Of a stretch of DNA of 64,000 nt, positions 1 to 11,500 are shown piece by piece. Position 1 is the stretch's first letter. The number at the start of each line of letters is the position of its first letter. Location of the stretch: the NCBI GenBank assembly GCA_022606425.2, contig JAHDVF020000988.1:310001-374000 (forward strand), in the 5' to 3' direction. Position numbers and translations under genes: made by a program. This stretch comes from Lepidostoma basale. Lineage: Eukaryota > Arthropoda > Insecta > Trichoptera > Lepidostomatidae. The notes beneath the pieces were generated by a model. That model saw nothing but the letters and a program-made list of their open reading frames with translations, was not told where the DNA came from and did not search any database.

Positions 1-52
1 ATTTCATCGCCTTCAAAGTACACTCCTTCCGATACAATCCACTTACGAGATC
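1..52 (-). mobile_element. mariner transposase C-terminal fragment
   Basis: Read on the minus strand, these bases encode a peptide ending in SEGVYFEGDE. This resembles the extreme C-terminus of mariner (DD34D) transposases, which commonly end in an EGxYFEGD-type motif. It continues past the left edge. It points away from the next mariner copy, so two mariner ends sit head to head. Only about 16 codons are visible. Confidence 0.5.
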
Positions 53-765
53 TGTTCAAAAAGTATCCGACCAAATTTTTTATTAGCAAAACAAATAACG
101 CTTTGAGGGCAAAGCTTAGATGACCGTTTGTAGGTATACCTAGTGCGTATGCTCAATTTTTTTCACGACCACAGCGCTTCAGTCGCTGTCACGCCGTTGA
201 AGTTGTTATTGTTGTCGGATTTTAGTTTTAACGGAAAAAGTTGAACAACGTTATTGGATCAATTTTTTTTAAAGCTTTGGGATTCTCAAGTGGAAACTAT
301 CCGTAAAATTAAAAAAGAGTTTGGGGACGAAGCAATGGGCACCACACAGATAAAGGAGTGGTATAACCGCTCCAAAGATGGCCGCTCATCAGTGGAGAGT
401 GAAGCACGATCCGATAGGCCCTCAACATCCAAAAATGATGTTGTCATTGATCAAGTAAGGACCCTGGTGATGCAGGATCGTGGAATAACGATCAGAGAAC
501 TTGCTGATGAAGTGAGCATTAGTGTTAGATCCATTTATTCCATTTTAACTGAAGATTTGGCCTTCAGAAGGGTCTCAGCAAAATTTTTGCCAAAGTTGCA
601 GACAATTGAGCAGAAGCAACTTCGTGTGGAGATCGCACAGGACATGCTGGAGACTGTGATCAATGATCCCAATCGCTCCCTGTGATTTCTGGCTTTTTCC
701 CCAGCTGAAAATTCCTTTTAAAGGGACCAGATTTCAGACCAGGGAAGACATCACGAACATTAATA
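53..765 (+). mobile_element. Internally deleted mariner-like DNA transposon
   Basis: The element starts near 53 with CTGTTCAAAAAGTATCCGAC, a typical mariner end. It runs through a transposase remnant into a short C-terminal piece (CDFWLFPQLK, GTRFQTREDIT) in another frame at about 680-764. The whole catalytic centre between these parts is missing, roughly 500 bp by family comparison. The right inverted repeat was not identified, so the right boundary is approximate. Confidence 0.75.
254..685 (+). pseudogene. Mariner transposase, DNA-binding half only
   Basis: The 143-codon reading frame carries the two helix-turn-helix regions of a mariner transposase of the SETMAR/GVQW3 type. Recognisable blocks are EFGDEA near residue 22, RSDRPSTSK near 52, ITIRELADE near 78 and LTEDLAFRRVSAKFLPKL near 97. 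In the family these domains bind the inverted repeats, and cleavage needs a following DD34D domain. That domain is absent: the frame breaks after NDPN into the remains of the C-terminus. The frame has no internal stop. It could encode a DNA-binding-only peptide if transcribed, but a simple relic is more likely. Confidence 0.75.
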
Positions 766-911
766 AATAAATATGCTAACTTTTAAAGCGCCGTGATGTA
801 AACACCTCAAGGGCGCATTAAGACGTGTTTTAAATCTAAAAATCTAAATGTGAACGCTGCATCTGATTTTCGCGATCGGTTAGAAAGTATAGTAGAACAA
901 AATATAGATGT
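766..911. other. AT-rich spacer
   Basis: This is probably the 3' untranslated end of the minus-strand LINE at 912-1290 plus the edge of the mariner copy. No other structure is seen. Confidence 0.3.
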
Positions 912-1290
912 TTAAATTGGGTATGAAATATGAAAAATATGGGTTTTCAGTTTAGATCTGAAATCTGTCGGATCATTTATGCATCTGAGGTGTGAAGGGA
1001 GATTGTTCCAAGCTGATGGACCGGCTACCGCGAACGCTCGATCCCCGAAATTTGTACTGAGGCAACACTTCGGCTCAACTAATCTTCCTATTGCCGAAGA
1101 GTTCGCCGAGCGAAGTGTGGATTTCCTTGTATTTAGGCTGTCCGTTATACAGAGTTCAGATATATAACTTGGTGCCATTCCATGTAGAGTTTGTACTGGA
1201 TTCTTTCTGGACTTTTAAGCCAGTGAAGTTCTTTGAGATGTTGTGTTATATGGGACTTTTTTGGAATGCCTTTAATGAGTCTTGCTGAAT
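912..1290 (-). pseudogene. CR1/L2-like LINE reverse transcriptase, C-terminal fragment
   Basis: On the minus strand, 1290-1180 encodes an LTRLIKG...HITQHLKELHWLKSPERIQYKL block. This is followed, after a small deletion and frame change, by APSYISELC and GDRAFAVAGPSAWNNLPSHLR (912-1178). This order is the usual end of the reverse transcriptase ORF in CR1/L2-type non-LTR retrotransposons, downstream of the catalytic domain. Only the last ~125 codons remain, as expected from 5' truncation during target-primed reverse transcription. Confidence 0.8.
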
Positions 1291-1631
1291 ATTAAAAATA
1301 ATTTTATATATTTTAACACCTAACGAGGACATTACAAGATGTTGAGTGGACAATGAAAGTGCAATGACGTAATAAAAAGATTTGATTTATGGAATTATTA
1401 TCTGGAATTTTACATCATAGTTCAAGTATTATAATATACCATGTATTGTAACTTCCACAAAAAAATTGAGAATTTCAACTACAATTTACCATGTTACGAT
1501 TAGATAAACTGAATTGAGTTGAGAGTTATGTTTGCTTTGGAGTTCTGCCAATTGTATAAATTCCCTCTTAATAAACAGTTTAATTAAAATTCTGTTCCCA
1601 ACGAACAAGCAGGATCTATAAAGATATCAAA
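1291..1631. other. AT-rich spacer, no feature recognised
   Basis: No coding potential, repeat or RNA gene is recognised here. Confidence 0.3.
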
Positions 1632-1633
1632 TA

Positions 1634-1941
1634 CAGTGGAACTCGGTTATTACAAGGAAGATGGGACCGACTGAATTTGCTCTTTATAAGCATTATTCGT
1701 TATATCAGAGAATAGGGATTTTTTTAAATGCTTACAAATATACCCATCACATGAAGACATGAAGTATCTGGAGCAGTCACATAACACAAAAAGTTGCAAT
1801 TTAAATAAAAATACACAGTTAGAGAGAAGTAGCTCGTTATAAAAGGGAATAAATAGTATGGAGAAAATCATAAACTAAAATGTCAATGAATGTTTCCTCG
1901 TTACATCCGAGATCTTGCTATTTCTGTGATCGAAATAACTG
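1634..1941 (+). mobile_element. pogo/Tigger-like MITE with TA target duplication
   Basis: The 308-bp element begins CAGTGGAACTCGGTTATTAC directly after TA (1632-1633) and ends AACTG directly before TA (1942-1943). A second partial copy (51361-51506) ends GAGTTCAACTG before TA, which is the complement of the left end. The internal GTTATA/CGTTATAA motifs fit pogo/Tigger-type elements. There is no transposase. Confidence 0.65.
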
Positions 1942-1956
1942 TATTTATTATATTGT

Positions 1957-2296
1957 AACTAACTAACTAACCATGACGCCGTCTCTCCGAAGGGGTAGGC
2001 AGAAAGAATGGACTGCCACACTTTTCTTTCCTGACATATTTCTCTCGCTTCCTCAACATTCATACATCATGTCATGCACGCGCGTCGATTTCTCTGACTC
2101 CTCACATGGCCGACATTCAATATATGATTTATTTGATAGTGCCACGTTTTCCTCGGTCTTCCTCTATTTCTGGTTCCATTTACATAGTTAACATATAATT
2201 GTTATACCATTCTTTCTTCATTCATTAATTCAATATGTCCAAACCATCTTAATGATCCTTTCATTATTTTGTTCATAACACCATCATTCGCACCGA
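1957..2296 (-). mobile_element. LINE family T, 3' fragment (subfamily A)
   Basis: The 3' tail is (CTAA)n on the plus strand at 1957-1970, followed by the inverted stop codon and the CCG AAGGGG hairpin region. Codons for the QERKVWQSI-type C-terminus follow, then a stretch matching NKIMKGSLRWFG. The copy breaks off about 36 bp from the splice donor of YJU2 exon 4, so it sits in the next intron. Confidence 0.8.
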
Positions 2297-2332
2297 ATAT
2301 ATTGTATATATTGTATTATTGACATGACATAC

Positions 2333-2510
2333 TTTACAAAATCTTCATCTTCTTTTTCTTCCCGTTTCCGCCGATCTTCTGCAGATTCTCCAGCATACTG
2401 TTGCAACATGGTGTCATAATCAATGGCGGCTTGTCTTCGATTCAAGTCCTTAAGTTCCTCTAGTGATTCCAGCAGCTCAATTTCATTCCTTGACTGTTCA
2501 GTTCGGTTTT
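2333..2510 (-). CDS. YJU2: YJU2 exon 4
   Basis: Begins after acceptor TTTTACAG and completes the split Glu codon, giving the conserved LLENRT junction. It encodes [20 protein letters not shown] and a [12 protein letters not shown] end. Two donors are possible: GTATGT after 2333 (preferred, keeps FVK) or GTAAAG after 2338. No downstream exon is found between 1 and 2283. Confidence 0.87.
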
Positions 2511-5500
2511 CTGTAAAATAACAAGAGTTCATTTAATTTTTAAAATTTTGCAATAAAAATAAAAGTTATGATTGATAGGTGTTCAATGTTAGGAATAAAT
2601 CAAAACTGGCAGCAGCAAAAAAATAAGCAGGGAGGCCAAAAGTAAAGCTTTTCATTAATAAGCCACTGTAAAAAATATTTGATATCAGTTAAAAATGTTA
2701 AATTTATCATGTGATTCTTTAGATCTTGGGTGTAACCATAGCTTGTGGTAATCTCTGAGACCAATGTTTTGGGTGATAGAATCTCAAATGTAGAATGAAT
2801 TAAAAGAGATGATAGAAAAATATGATAATGGCAGTACCGAATTAAGCTAGCCCAGGGAATATAGCAAATGTTACCAAAAGGGCCTGAGTTTAGTACGTTA
2901 ATAAAATAAAACACATCGACGCGGTACTTTAACACTTCATCTAGTCAAGTTTGACCGTTTTAAATAATCTAATATTTTAAATGTATAGTTACATCTCTTA
3001 ATATAATGAGATGCAACATATTGATATTACATTGATTTAAAAAAAAGCTTCATTGGTCAACCAAAATGACACTCGTCATACACTTGCACTCTAGATACAT
3101 ATATATTTTTCGGGAATTACAGAAATCACCGTTAGTTGAAATTCGTATTCGTATTTGACGTGTTAGATTTCATTTATAATGATAATTTATGTGCCAACCC
3201 TGTCATCTTGTGAGAATTGAAATTAATTTTTTTTTTTTGATAAATGAAGGTATAAACCTCGACATTTGTGATATGGTCTCTCCAGGATATTCCTAATAAT
3301 CTTCTGTAGCACTACACTACAAGGGCCGTCTCCATTTATTTCAGTACAAAATAATAAGCTGAATTTATTTTTAATAATGTAAATTGTATAATGTATACAT
3401 GTATAATAAAAATACCTAAGAGTTTCATGGGGTTATTTGCTTCTTCTTCCTTCAATTCATCCTCCTCCCTTTTGGCTTGTTCTTCAGCTAATTTAAGGGC
3501 CATGAAATTTCTCGTAGCTCCAGCTTCAATCTCATAATCAGTATTCTTGGGATCTGTCTTGAAGGAAATCTCCTGAAGGCACCGAGTGCACTAGAAATGG
3601 ACAGAAAAAAGTTTTGATAAAATAACATACAACTAACCCTTTAACCCAGTGAATATTTTTATAAACTAAAAGTCTCAACATTTTTATAACATAAAATTAC
3701 AAGTAAAATAATTGAATTTTTTTATTGTTTATATTTAAAATAAAATAAAATAAAAACACTGCCCTTTGTTTTTCACCACTATGCGGTTATTTTAATTGCT
3801 GACTAGTTTCGCTTATACCCACGCTTCCTCAGGGCTTCGTAATGACGAAAGTGATGGTGAAAAACAAAGTGCAGTGTTTTTATTTATATTTTATTTTAAA
3901 TATAAATAATAAAAAAATTTCATGTCTTACCACAAAGTGAATGCTTCATATGAAAATTTAAAATACTTGGGTTCCGTCAGGATCATTATGTCATTTCTTT
4001 CTTTTTTAGTTAATTTTACTCCACTGCTGAAAATAGGCCTCCTCTAAACTACGCAAGTTGGACAAAATCATCCGTCCATCTATTTCCTCTTCTTCTGTTG
4101 TTCTAAGGCCTCACCAATTATGTGGGTTTTCACCGGTATTAGCCATTCACGTTAATTTAAGTATGTGAGCATTAAGCGGTTAAAGAAATATCTTTTTTAC
4201 ATTAACAATTTTAGAACATATCAATGTTTAACATTAAAAATCAAACTATGTAATGAATAATGCATTTAAATTACATTTATGTGCTAGCACAAATTTTACT
4301 ATACTCTAAGGTGCATGTTTAGGCTATTTTTGTAATCAAACAAAGATGTTAGCAACTAGACATTTAGACTTTAAATAATTACAGATGTTATTTATGTAGA
4401 TATAATTTTTACCTTTGTTTGCCGACTTGTAAAGGTTTTGAATATTATCGCGGGTATTTCCGGCAAATAAAATAATAAATAATTGTTTGGATGTTAACAG
4501 TCAAAGGTGCTGGCTTAGGACCGGAGAAAGGTATTTTTAAAAGGTCAATAAACATAATTGCAGTTTTTCCCGTATTCTTCAAATAATGCATTTAGGTTGT
4601 TTGTTTAGGTCAAATAGTTAAAATGGGTTAGTCCCAAACATTAAAATTAGTTTACTTAAAGTTTATGTAAACAGTAAATTCTATAGAGCGCTCATAAAGG
4701 ATAATCCTAGCAGTAGGTACAATGATAAGAAACCATCATGCCGTTTCCCCGAGAGGGTAGGCAGATAGAAAATTATTATTTAAAAAATTTATTATTATAA
4801 ATAAAAAGAGTTGGTTAGTTACAGTACATTTTAGATATATGTTAGTTATACCTAACATTATTGCAGTATTTAAATTTTGTAATGTTTTGTGTGTCTTTGT
4901 TTGTCTTTGCATCTTTGTTATATGAATAGATATGTAACGACTTAGTATTTTATGTAAATTGATCTAATTGGCCTACACGGTAAAAGGTAAAGCCTTACGG
5001 TGTGGTTAGGTTGAGATTATAATTAGTTAAATATTAAGTTTTAATTTTGTAATTAATGTGCATAAATATGTCACGGAACGGAATGGACTTGAGGTAACGG
5101 GAAAACCAGCCACCCTTTGTCAGGGTTGGCTTTATATTCAGTACCCTTTTAGAGAAGGAGAAGTCACCACTGGTCAGTGCTAGAGTAAGGACCATCCTTA
5201 CGCTCCCGCGACCTCACGTCAGTTTTCCGTTCCGTCGAAGAAGTGGACATTTGCTAGGAATGTCGTAATGCTTTGGGCGGAATTAAATAGTTCGATCCGA
5301 GACCGGTGATTATTTGGAAACGTGACGTGAGAGTATGCGTGTGCGCGACCAGGAAGTTCCGCTTAACCGAGTGTCAAAGTGATAAGTGTTGAGTTTAGGC
5401 GGAAACATCTGGTCCTTCGAGTTGGATCTTGGACTTGGCTGAATAAGATGGAGCAGCAGGGCGCTAAAAGTGCGTCGAGAGCATCTTCAGTGACGAGTGA

Positions 5501-8500
5501 CGTATCAACACGCTCAAGAATGGAGGCGTTGTTATGGAAGTCCCGTGAGCAGCTGAGGTTGACGAAAAGGAAGGCGCAGCTTCAAGCAGAAAGGACAATT
5601 TTTGAGGCCGAAGAAGCGAAAAGGAAGGCGCAGCATCAAGCAGAAATGACAATGTTGGAGGCCGAAGAAGCTCACAATGAACTTGAGTTCGAAGTAAGAT
5701 CCACGTGCTCAGATACGCCATCTTTAATAGAACGTGTCTCTGACTGGAAGAGTCAAGCTTCAGGAGTGGAAAGGCGATGGACTGGTGAGCAACGCCATCA
5801 CTTCTCAGCGTCCGAGTGGCCTGAACAGTTCGAGAGCCCGACGCAAGCAGGGCGGGGCGAATCTCGACATCCAGGTGAACACGAGGGTCCGTCGCAATCA
5901 GGGCGGGACCCTCGGCAGCCGCAACAGCTTCAATACCAGAACCATCAGCAAAGGGCGTATTCTGCAGAGCAACCGGTTCGAGAATTCATCGGCAGGCAAC
6001 CACACGAGGGGTGGCGCCAGATGACATCGATGGAGCCACATGCAGAAAACATACGGAGACCAGTTCCCGGATCGTCGAATGACTCATCCGTAGCCGATCG
6101 CATCGCGGACTCAATAGGTAAGGCTTTATCTTATTATACCGGTAGGCCAAGAGTGCCCGATCTTCCAATTTTCTCAGGCGAACCAACGGAATGGATTGCC
6201 TATAAAGCAATATTCAAAAATACGACAGATTATTTGAAATTGAACGATTGCGATAATATTTATAGATTGCAAAAGTCATTAAAAGGTGCAGCACGGGACG
6301 CAGTATCCGCCTTATTGTTATCCCCGGATAATGTGCACGACGTGATAACAACTTTGGAAAATGTATTCGGAAATACTACTCATATAATTGAAAACACTGT
6401 AAAGGAAGTCAAAGAGATGAGAAAATTGGAAGAAAATTCGGGTACTCATAATTTGATCCAATTTTCCTGTAAAGTTAAAAATTTGGTAGGGATGCTTAAA
6501 TCATTAAATAGTTTTGGACATTTACATAATCCAGATCTGCTTACATCAATTGTTAGTAAGCTATCGAATAACTTACGTGCATTGTGGGTAACAGACAAGG
6601 GAAGAAACAGTACAAGTGATCCGGCTATTGTCTATTTTTCTAATTGGATAGAAGATATAGTAATCAGCGCGAAAGATTCAGGCATACCCTTTTATGAAAA
6701 AGGTTATATTCGTAAGGAAGATTCATATAATCAATTTAAAAACAGATCGCGAAATGTAAACACTATGAATAGAGTAGGTTGTTATAATACTTCACAGAAG
6801 AATTTCGTTTCTTGTAATTTGTGCAATAAGTCGAATCATACAACCTCTAAGTGCTTTAAATTCAAAACATTGTCTATAGAACAGAGATGGATAGCAATAA
6901 AGGCGGAGAAATTATGTTTCAAATGTTTGAAATCAGGTCACGTGTATTTTAAGTGCCCAAAGTTAACAACGTCTCCTGAGCATAAATATCACCCTCTTCT
7001 CACGAGCAGAGTAGACAATTCACCACCTGGTGCAGAGGCCAATGATCAAATTGATCAACAGCTTGTTGCCAACACTTGGTCTAGGAATCAAGTGTTATTA
7101 AAAATAATTCCGGTAACAGTGTACGGGCCAAACGGAGAGATGGAAATTCCAGCTTTATTAGATGACGGGTCAACCGTCACCTTGATAGAAGCGGACGTCG
7201 CAAGAACATTAGGTATTAAAGGACCTGTAAAACCGCTCTCAGTAAATGGAATCGGCAACATATGCTCATCTGACCTTTCCTCAATGTCAATAAGTGTAAA
7301 TGTCAAAGGAAAGAATCAAAAGAAAGCATACAACGTAAATGCCCGAACGATTGAGGATTTGCACATACCCGAGCAAACGGTATTGTGCAAATCATATATA
7401 GACAAATATGAACACTTAAAGAATGCACCATGCTTTAATGGAGCAATTAAACCTCGAATGCTGATTGGTCAAAATAATTGGGACCTTATAATTTCTCGAG
7501 GCTTATCGAGTGGTCCATCAAATTCTGTCACACTATCGCGCACATTGTTAGGGTGGGTTGCTATGGGTCATGTACCGATCACGGACAACAGAAGAAACGA
7601 AATATGTATGCATATTCGAGATGAAGACCCAAACGAAGGCTTGTATAATTTAATAAGAGACAGCTGTAAGTTAGACGAGGCGGGAGTTACGAACCCAAAA
7701 ATATGTAACCATGACGAGCGTGCGTATGAGGTTTTGAATAAAATAACACGTCTAAGAAGCGATAACAAATGGGAAACAGGATTAATTTGGAAAGAAGATG
7801 AAAGCTATTTCCCAGATAGTTTCGAAACAGCTAAAAAACGACTGGACACACTAGAGAAGAAAATGGATAAAAATAAGGAATGTGAAAATGACAAAATCAC
7901 ATTAGGGAAAAAGGTTGATAAAAATAGGGAATTTTCCGAAACTGATTGTAAGAAAATAGAAAATTGTAATTCGAACGTGTATGCAAGACAGTTTTCAGTT
8001 AAGAATATTTTATGTATTACAGATAAGTTTTTCTTGCCACGCTTCACAGTATCTAATTCAAATAAATCAGGAAGATTAGTAATTGTGTTCGATGCAGCGG
8101 CCAAACTTAAAGTTATCTCGTTGCATGACAAATTACTAAAAGGCCCCGACCTATATAATTCGGTATTAGGAATAAGGTTTATATTTAGAAAACACAAAAT
8201 TGTGTTTACGGTCAACATACAGAAAATGATTTTCCAGATAAACATCGTAGAGAAAGATGTTTTTAATCAATTATTATTTCTTTGGAGAGGAAATAATCGC
8301 GAATTGCCATCTGTCACATATGTAATGTGCTTAATAATATTTGGGGCTAAATCCGTAATGTTATCTGCAAAATATGTAAAAAGGAAAAATGTGGAAAATT
8401 ATTCTGAAGAATGCGGAAGCAGTAGATGCTTTTCGTAATAAATATTATATGGAAGTTTACTTAAATAGCGTAAAATCAGGTGAGGCTGCGCAGCATCTAA

Positions 8501-11500
8501 TAAGACAAATCAGATTTATGCATGATAAAGGCGGGTTTAATATGACTAGTCGGGCATTGAATCGTCTGATAGCATTTACAAATATACCTCCATCGGAACG
8601 ATTTTATAACTTTGTAAAATTTAAAGGAGTAAACATGGTTCAGAGAACTTTAGGTTTACAATGCGATACAAAACTAGATATACTCTTTTTCGATTTGAGA
8701 TTCAAGAAAATAGGAAAGGAAATCATTTCGAACGTTCAAGTACGGAACAAGAGGAAAAGGCTTAAGGTGATCATAACAGCGTTTGATCCGCCCGGGTTCC
8801 TCGCCCCTCTGACAGTTAGATTAAAAATTTTGATGCAAATTGTGCGGCTATCAAGGATTGACATCGATGAAAAGATATCGATAAATACTCGCAACTATAA
8901 TGAGTTGGTTGCCTGGTTAAAAATTCAGTGTGAAGTAAAACACGTGAAAATACTCCGATTTTACAGGAAAGGATGCGTAAAAGTGAAAAATCGAAAATTT
9001 CATATATTTTGCGATTTTAATAAAATGAAACTGTGTTGTGTCGCATACTGCAGAGTGCAGAAAGTAACAGAAAATATAAAAGCAACCTTCATTGCAAGGA
9101 AGGTAAAGGATCTTCAGGGAGTCCTGCTGGAAAATCGCTTAGCAAAAAAGATTATAGAAAATCAATCTATTAAGTATAAATCAACACACCTTTGGACAGA
9201 CTCAAATGTCGTCATGTGTTGGCTTCAATCGGATGATACAAATTTTAAATCATTTGTGCCCCATCAACTGAGAAAAATTGAGGAAATTGTAGGCACGGAC
9301 TGTAGGCCGTGGCTACCTTCTGTAGAAAATGTAGTTGAAAATGATATCAGGAAAGAGGTGGATGAAAACCACCCAGAACTTAGATCGGAAGTTCTGCACA
9401 CGCTTTTACTGGAAGAGGAAAAATTAGTAAATAGTAGAGACAAGAACCGCGTATGGCATATATCGTAAACCTGTAACAAAGGTCGCCATATTAGACTTAG
9501 TTTAAAGTATCTTAGTAGCCATACTAGACTTAGTTTTTCTATGTAGCCATATTAGAATTAGTTTGATTACAAGGGGTGGAAATGTTTAGGCTATTTTTGT
9601 AATCAAACAAAGATGTTAGCAACTAGACATTTAGACTTTAAATAATTACAGATGTTATTTATGTAGATATAATTTTTACCTTTGTTTGCCGACTTGTAAA
9701 GGTTTTGAATATTATCGCGGGTATTTCTGGCAAATAAAATAATAAATAATTGTTTGGATGTTATTTGTATAGGCCGAACAGTCAAAGGTGCTGGCTTAGG
9801 ACCGGAGAAAGGTATTTTTAAAAGGTCAATAAACATAATTGCAGTTTTTCCCGTATTCTTCAAATAATGCATTTAGGTTGTTTGTTTAGGTCAAATAGTT
9901 AAAATGGGTTAGTCCCAAACATTAAAATTAGTTTACTTAAAGTTTATGTAAACAGTAAATTCTATAGAGCGCTCATAAAGGATAATCCTAGCAGTAGGTA
10001 CAATGATAAGAAACCATCATGCCGTTTCCCGAGAGGGTAGGCAGATAGAAAATTATTATTTAGAAATTTAATTAAATAAAAAGGTTGTTTAGTCACAGTA
10101 CATTTTAGATATATGTTAGTTATACCTAACATTATTGCAATGTTTAAATTTTGTAATGTTTTGTGTGTCTTTGTTTGTCTTTGCATCTTTGTGTATATGA
10201 ATAGATATGTAACGTACGACTTAGTATTTTATGTAAATTGATCTAATTGGCCTACACGGTAAAAGGTAAAGCCTTACGGTGTGGTTAGGTTAAGATTATA
10301 ATTAGTTAAATATTAAGTTTTAATTTTGTAATTAATGTGCATAAATATGTCACGGAACGGAATGGACTTGAGGTAACGGGAAAACCAGCCACCCTTTGTC
10401 AGGGTTGGCTTTATATTCAGTACCCTTTTAGAGAAGGCAGAAGTCACCACTTGTCAGTGCTAGAGTAAGGACCATCCTTACGCTCCCGCGACCTCACGTC
10501 AGTTTTCCGTTCCGTCGAAGAAGTGGACATTTGCTAGGAATGTCGTAATGCTTTGGGCGGAATTAAATAGTTCGATCCGAGACCGGAGTTATTATTTTGG
10601 AAAAGTGCCGTGGGGACCAGTGTGCTGCACCATAAGGAAGCCGTGCTTCCGCTTAGCCGAGTGCCAGGAACGTAAGTAAGTTTCAGCTGAAGTGTCAAAG
10701 TGAAAAGTGACCTTTAGGCGGAACCAGTGCATTTTATGTTCTAGACTGATTTTATTTGGCAGCCATTTTGATTTGACTGTCATTTGTTCATTCATATTTG
10801 ACTGTGCTGGAGGGTGATCACTAGTTTAGTTTACTATATGATAGTCTTATAATAGAATAAACCCATTTATCTCTACACATAAATCAATAATGCATTAAAG
10901 TTTGTAAATTTTGTACTTATATCTTATTTCACCCGATGGTTACTAATTATACTGAAGGCAGCCATTTTGATTTGAATGTCATTTGTTGAATCATATTCGA
11001 CTGTCGTGGAGGGTGATCACTAGTTAAGCATGCTATATGATAGTTTTATAATAAAGTAAACCCATTTCTCTCTACACATAATTCAAGAATGCCTTTAAGT
11101 TTGTAAATTTTGTACTAATATCTTATTTCACCTGACAGTAAATAAAAAGTTCACGCATTCGGGGTAGACTGGGAGTTACTGATATAAATAGTAAGCTTGA
11201 ACAAAGGCAGTTGAGATGGTACAGGGACCACCAGACCATACAGTAAATAGAGCTTTGTATGTGAATCTTGCTCGTCAACCATCCAGAGGAAAACCTAGGA
11301 ACACGTGGATGATTCAGTGCAATAGCGTTTTGCAGTGAAATGGCTTGAATGAAGGCGATACTCAGAACCGCAAGAAGTACAGCCTGAGATCGAGAAGAGC
11401 TGACCCCAACAGTCAACACAGACAATGAGTTAGGATAGCGCCAGGAAGAAGAAGAAAATCTTATTTCACCCGATGGTTACAAATTATACTGATAGGTGGT

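Larger units (their letters stand above)
4316..10726 (+). mobile_element. Bel/Pao LTR retrotransposon, integrase-less copy
   Basis: This 6.4-kb element lies antisense in YJU2 intron 2. Both LTRs start TGTTTAGGCTA. A primer-binding-site-like TGGTCCTTCGA follows the 5' LTR, a polypurine tract precedes the 3' LTR, and a 5-bp GTGCA duplication flanks it. The order gag, zinc knuckles, aspartic protease, reverse transcriptase, RNase H is Bel/Pao. Integrase and the envelope-like end are absent: only about 100 bp lies between the last ORF and the polypurine tract. LTRs are closely similar apart from short indels and a variable segment near their ends. The copy could only move with help from an intact relative. 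Confidence 0.92.

Noticed and set aside
912..1178. Host gene reading GDRAFAVAGPSAWN
   Set aside because: This block is the standard C-terminus of CR1/L2-like LINE reverse transcriptases, not a cellular domain.
2600..2935. Minus-strand 111-codon frame in YJU2 intron 3
   Set aside because: AT-rich, composition like random intron DNA. It is skipped by the exon 3-exon 4 junction, which is in frame without it.
5464..5721. Minus-strand open frame over gag
   Set aside because: Shadow of the repetitive coiled-coil region of the Bel/Pao gag, with no family features.
7805..8245. Minus-strand 146-codon frame
   Set aside because: Antisense to the protease-RT region, with low-complexity composition typical of a shadow frame.
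4316..10726. Endogenous retrovirus with envelope
   Set aside because: No envelope or integrase sequence is present. Domain order and RT type are Bel/Pao retrotransposon.
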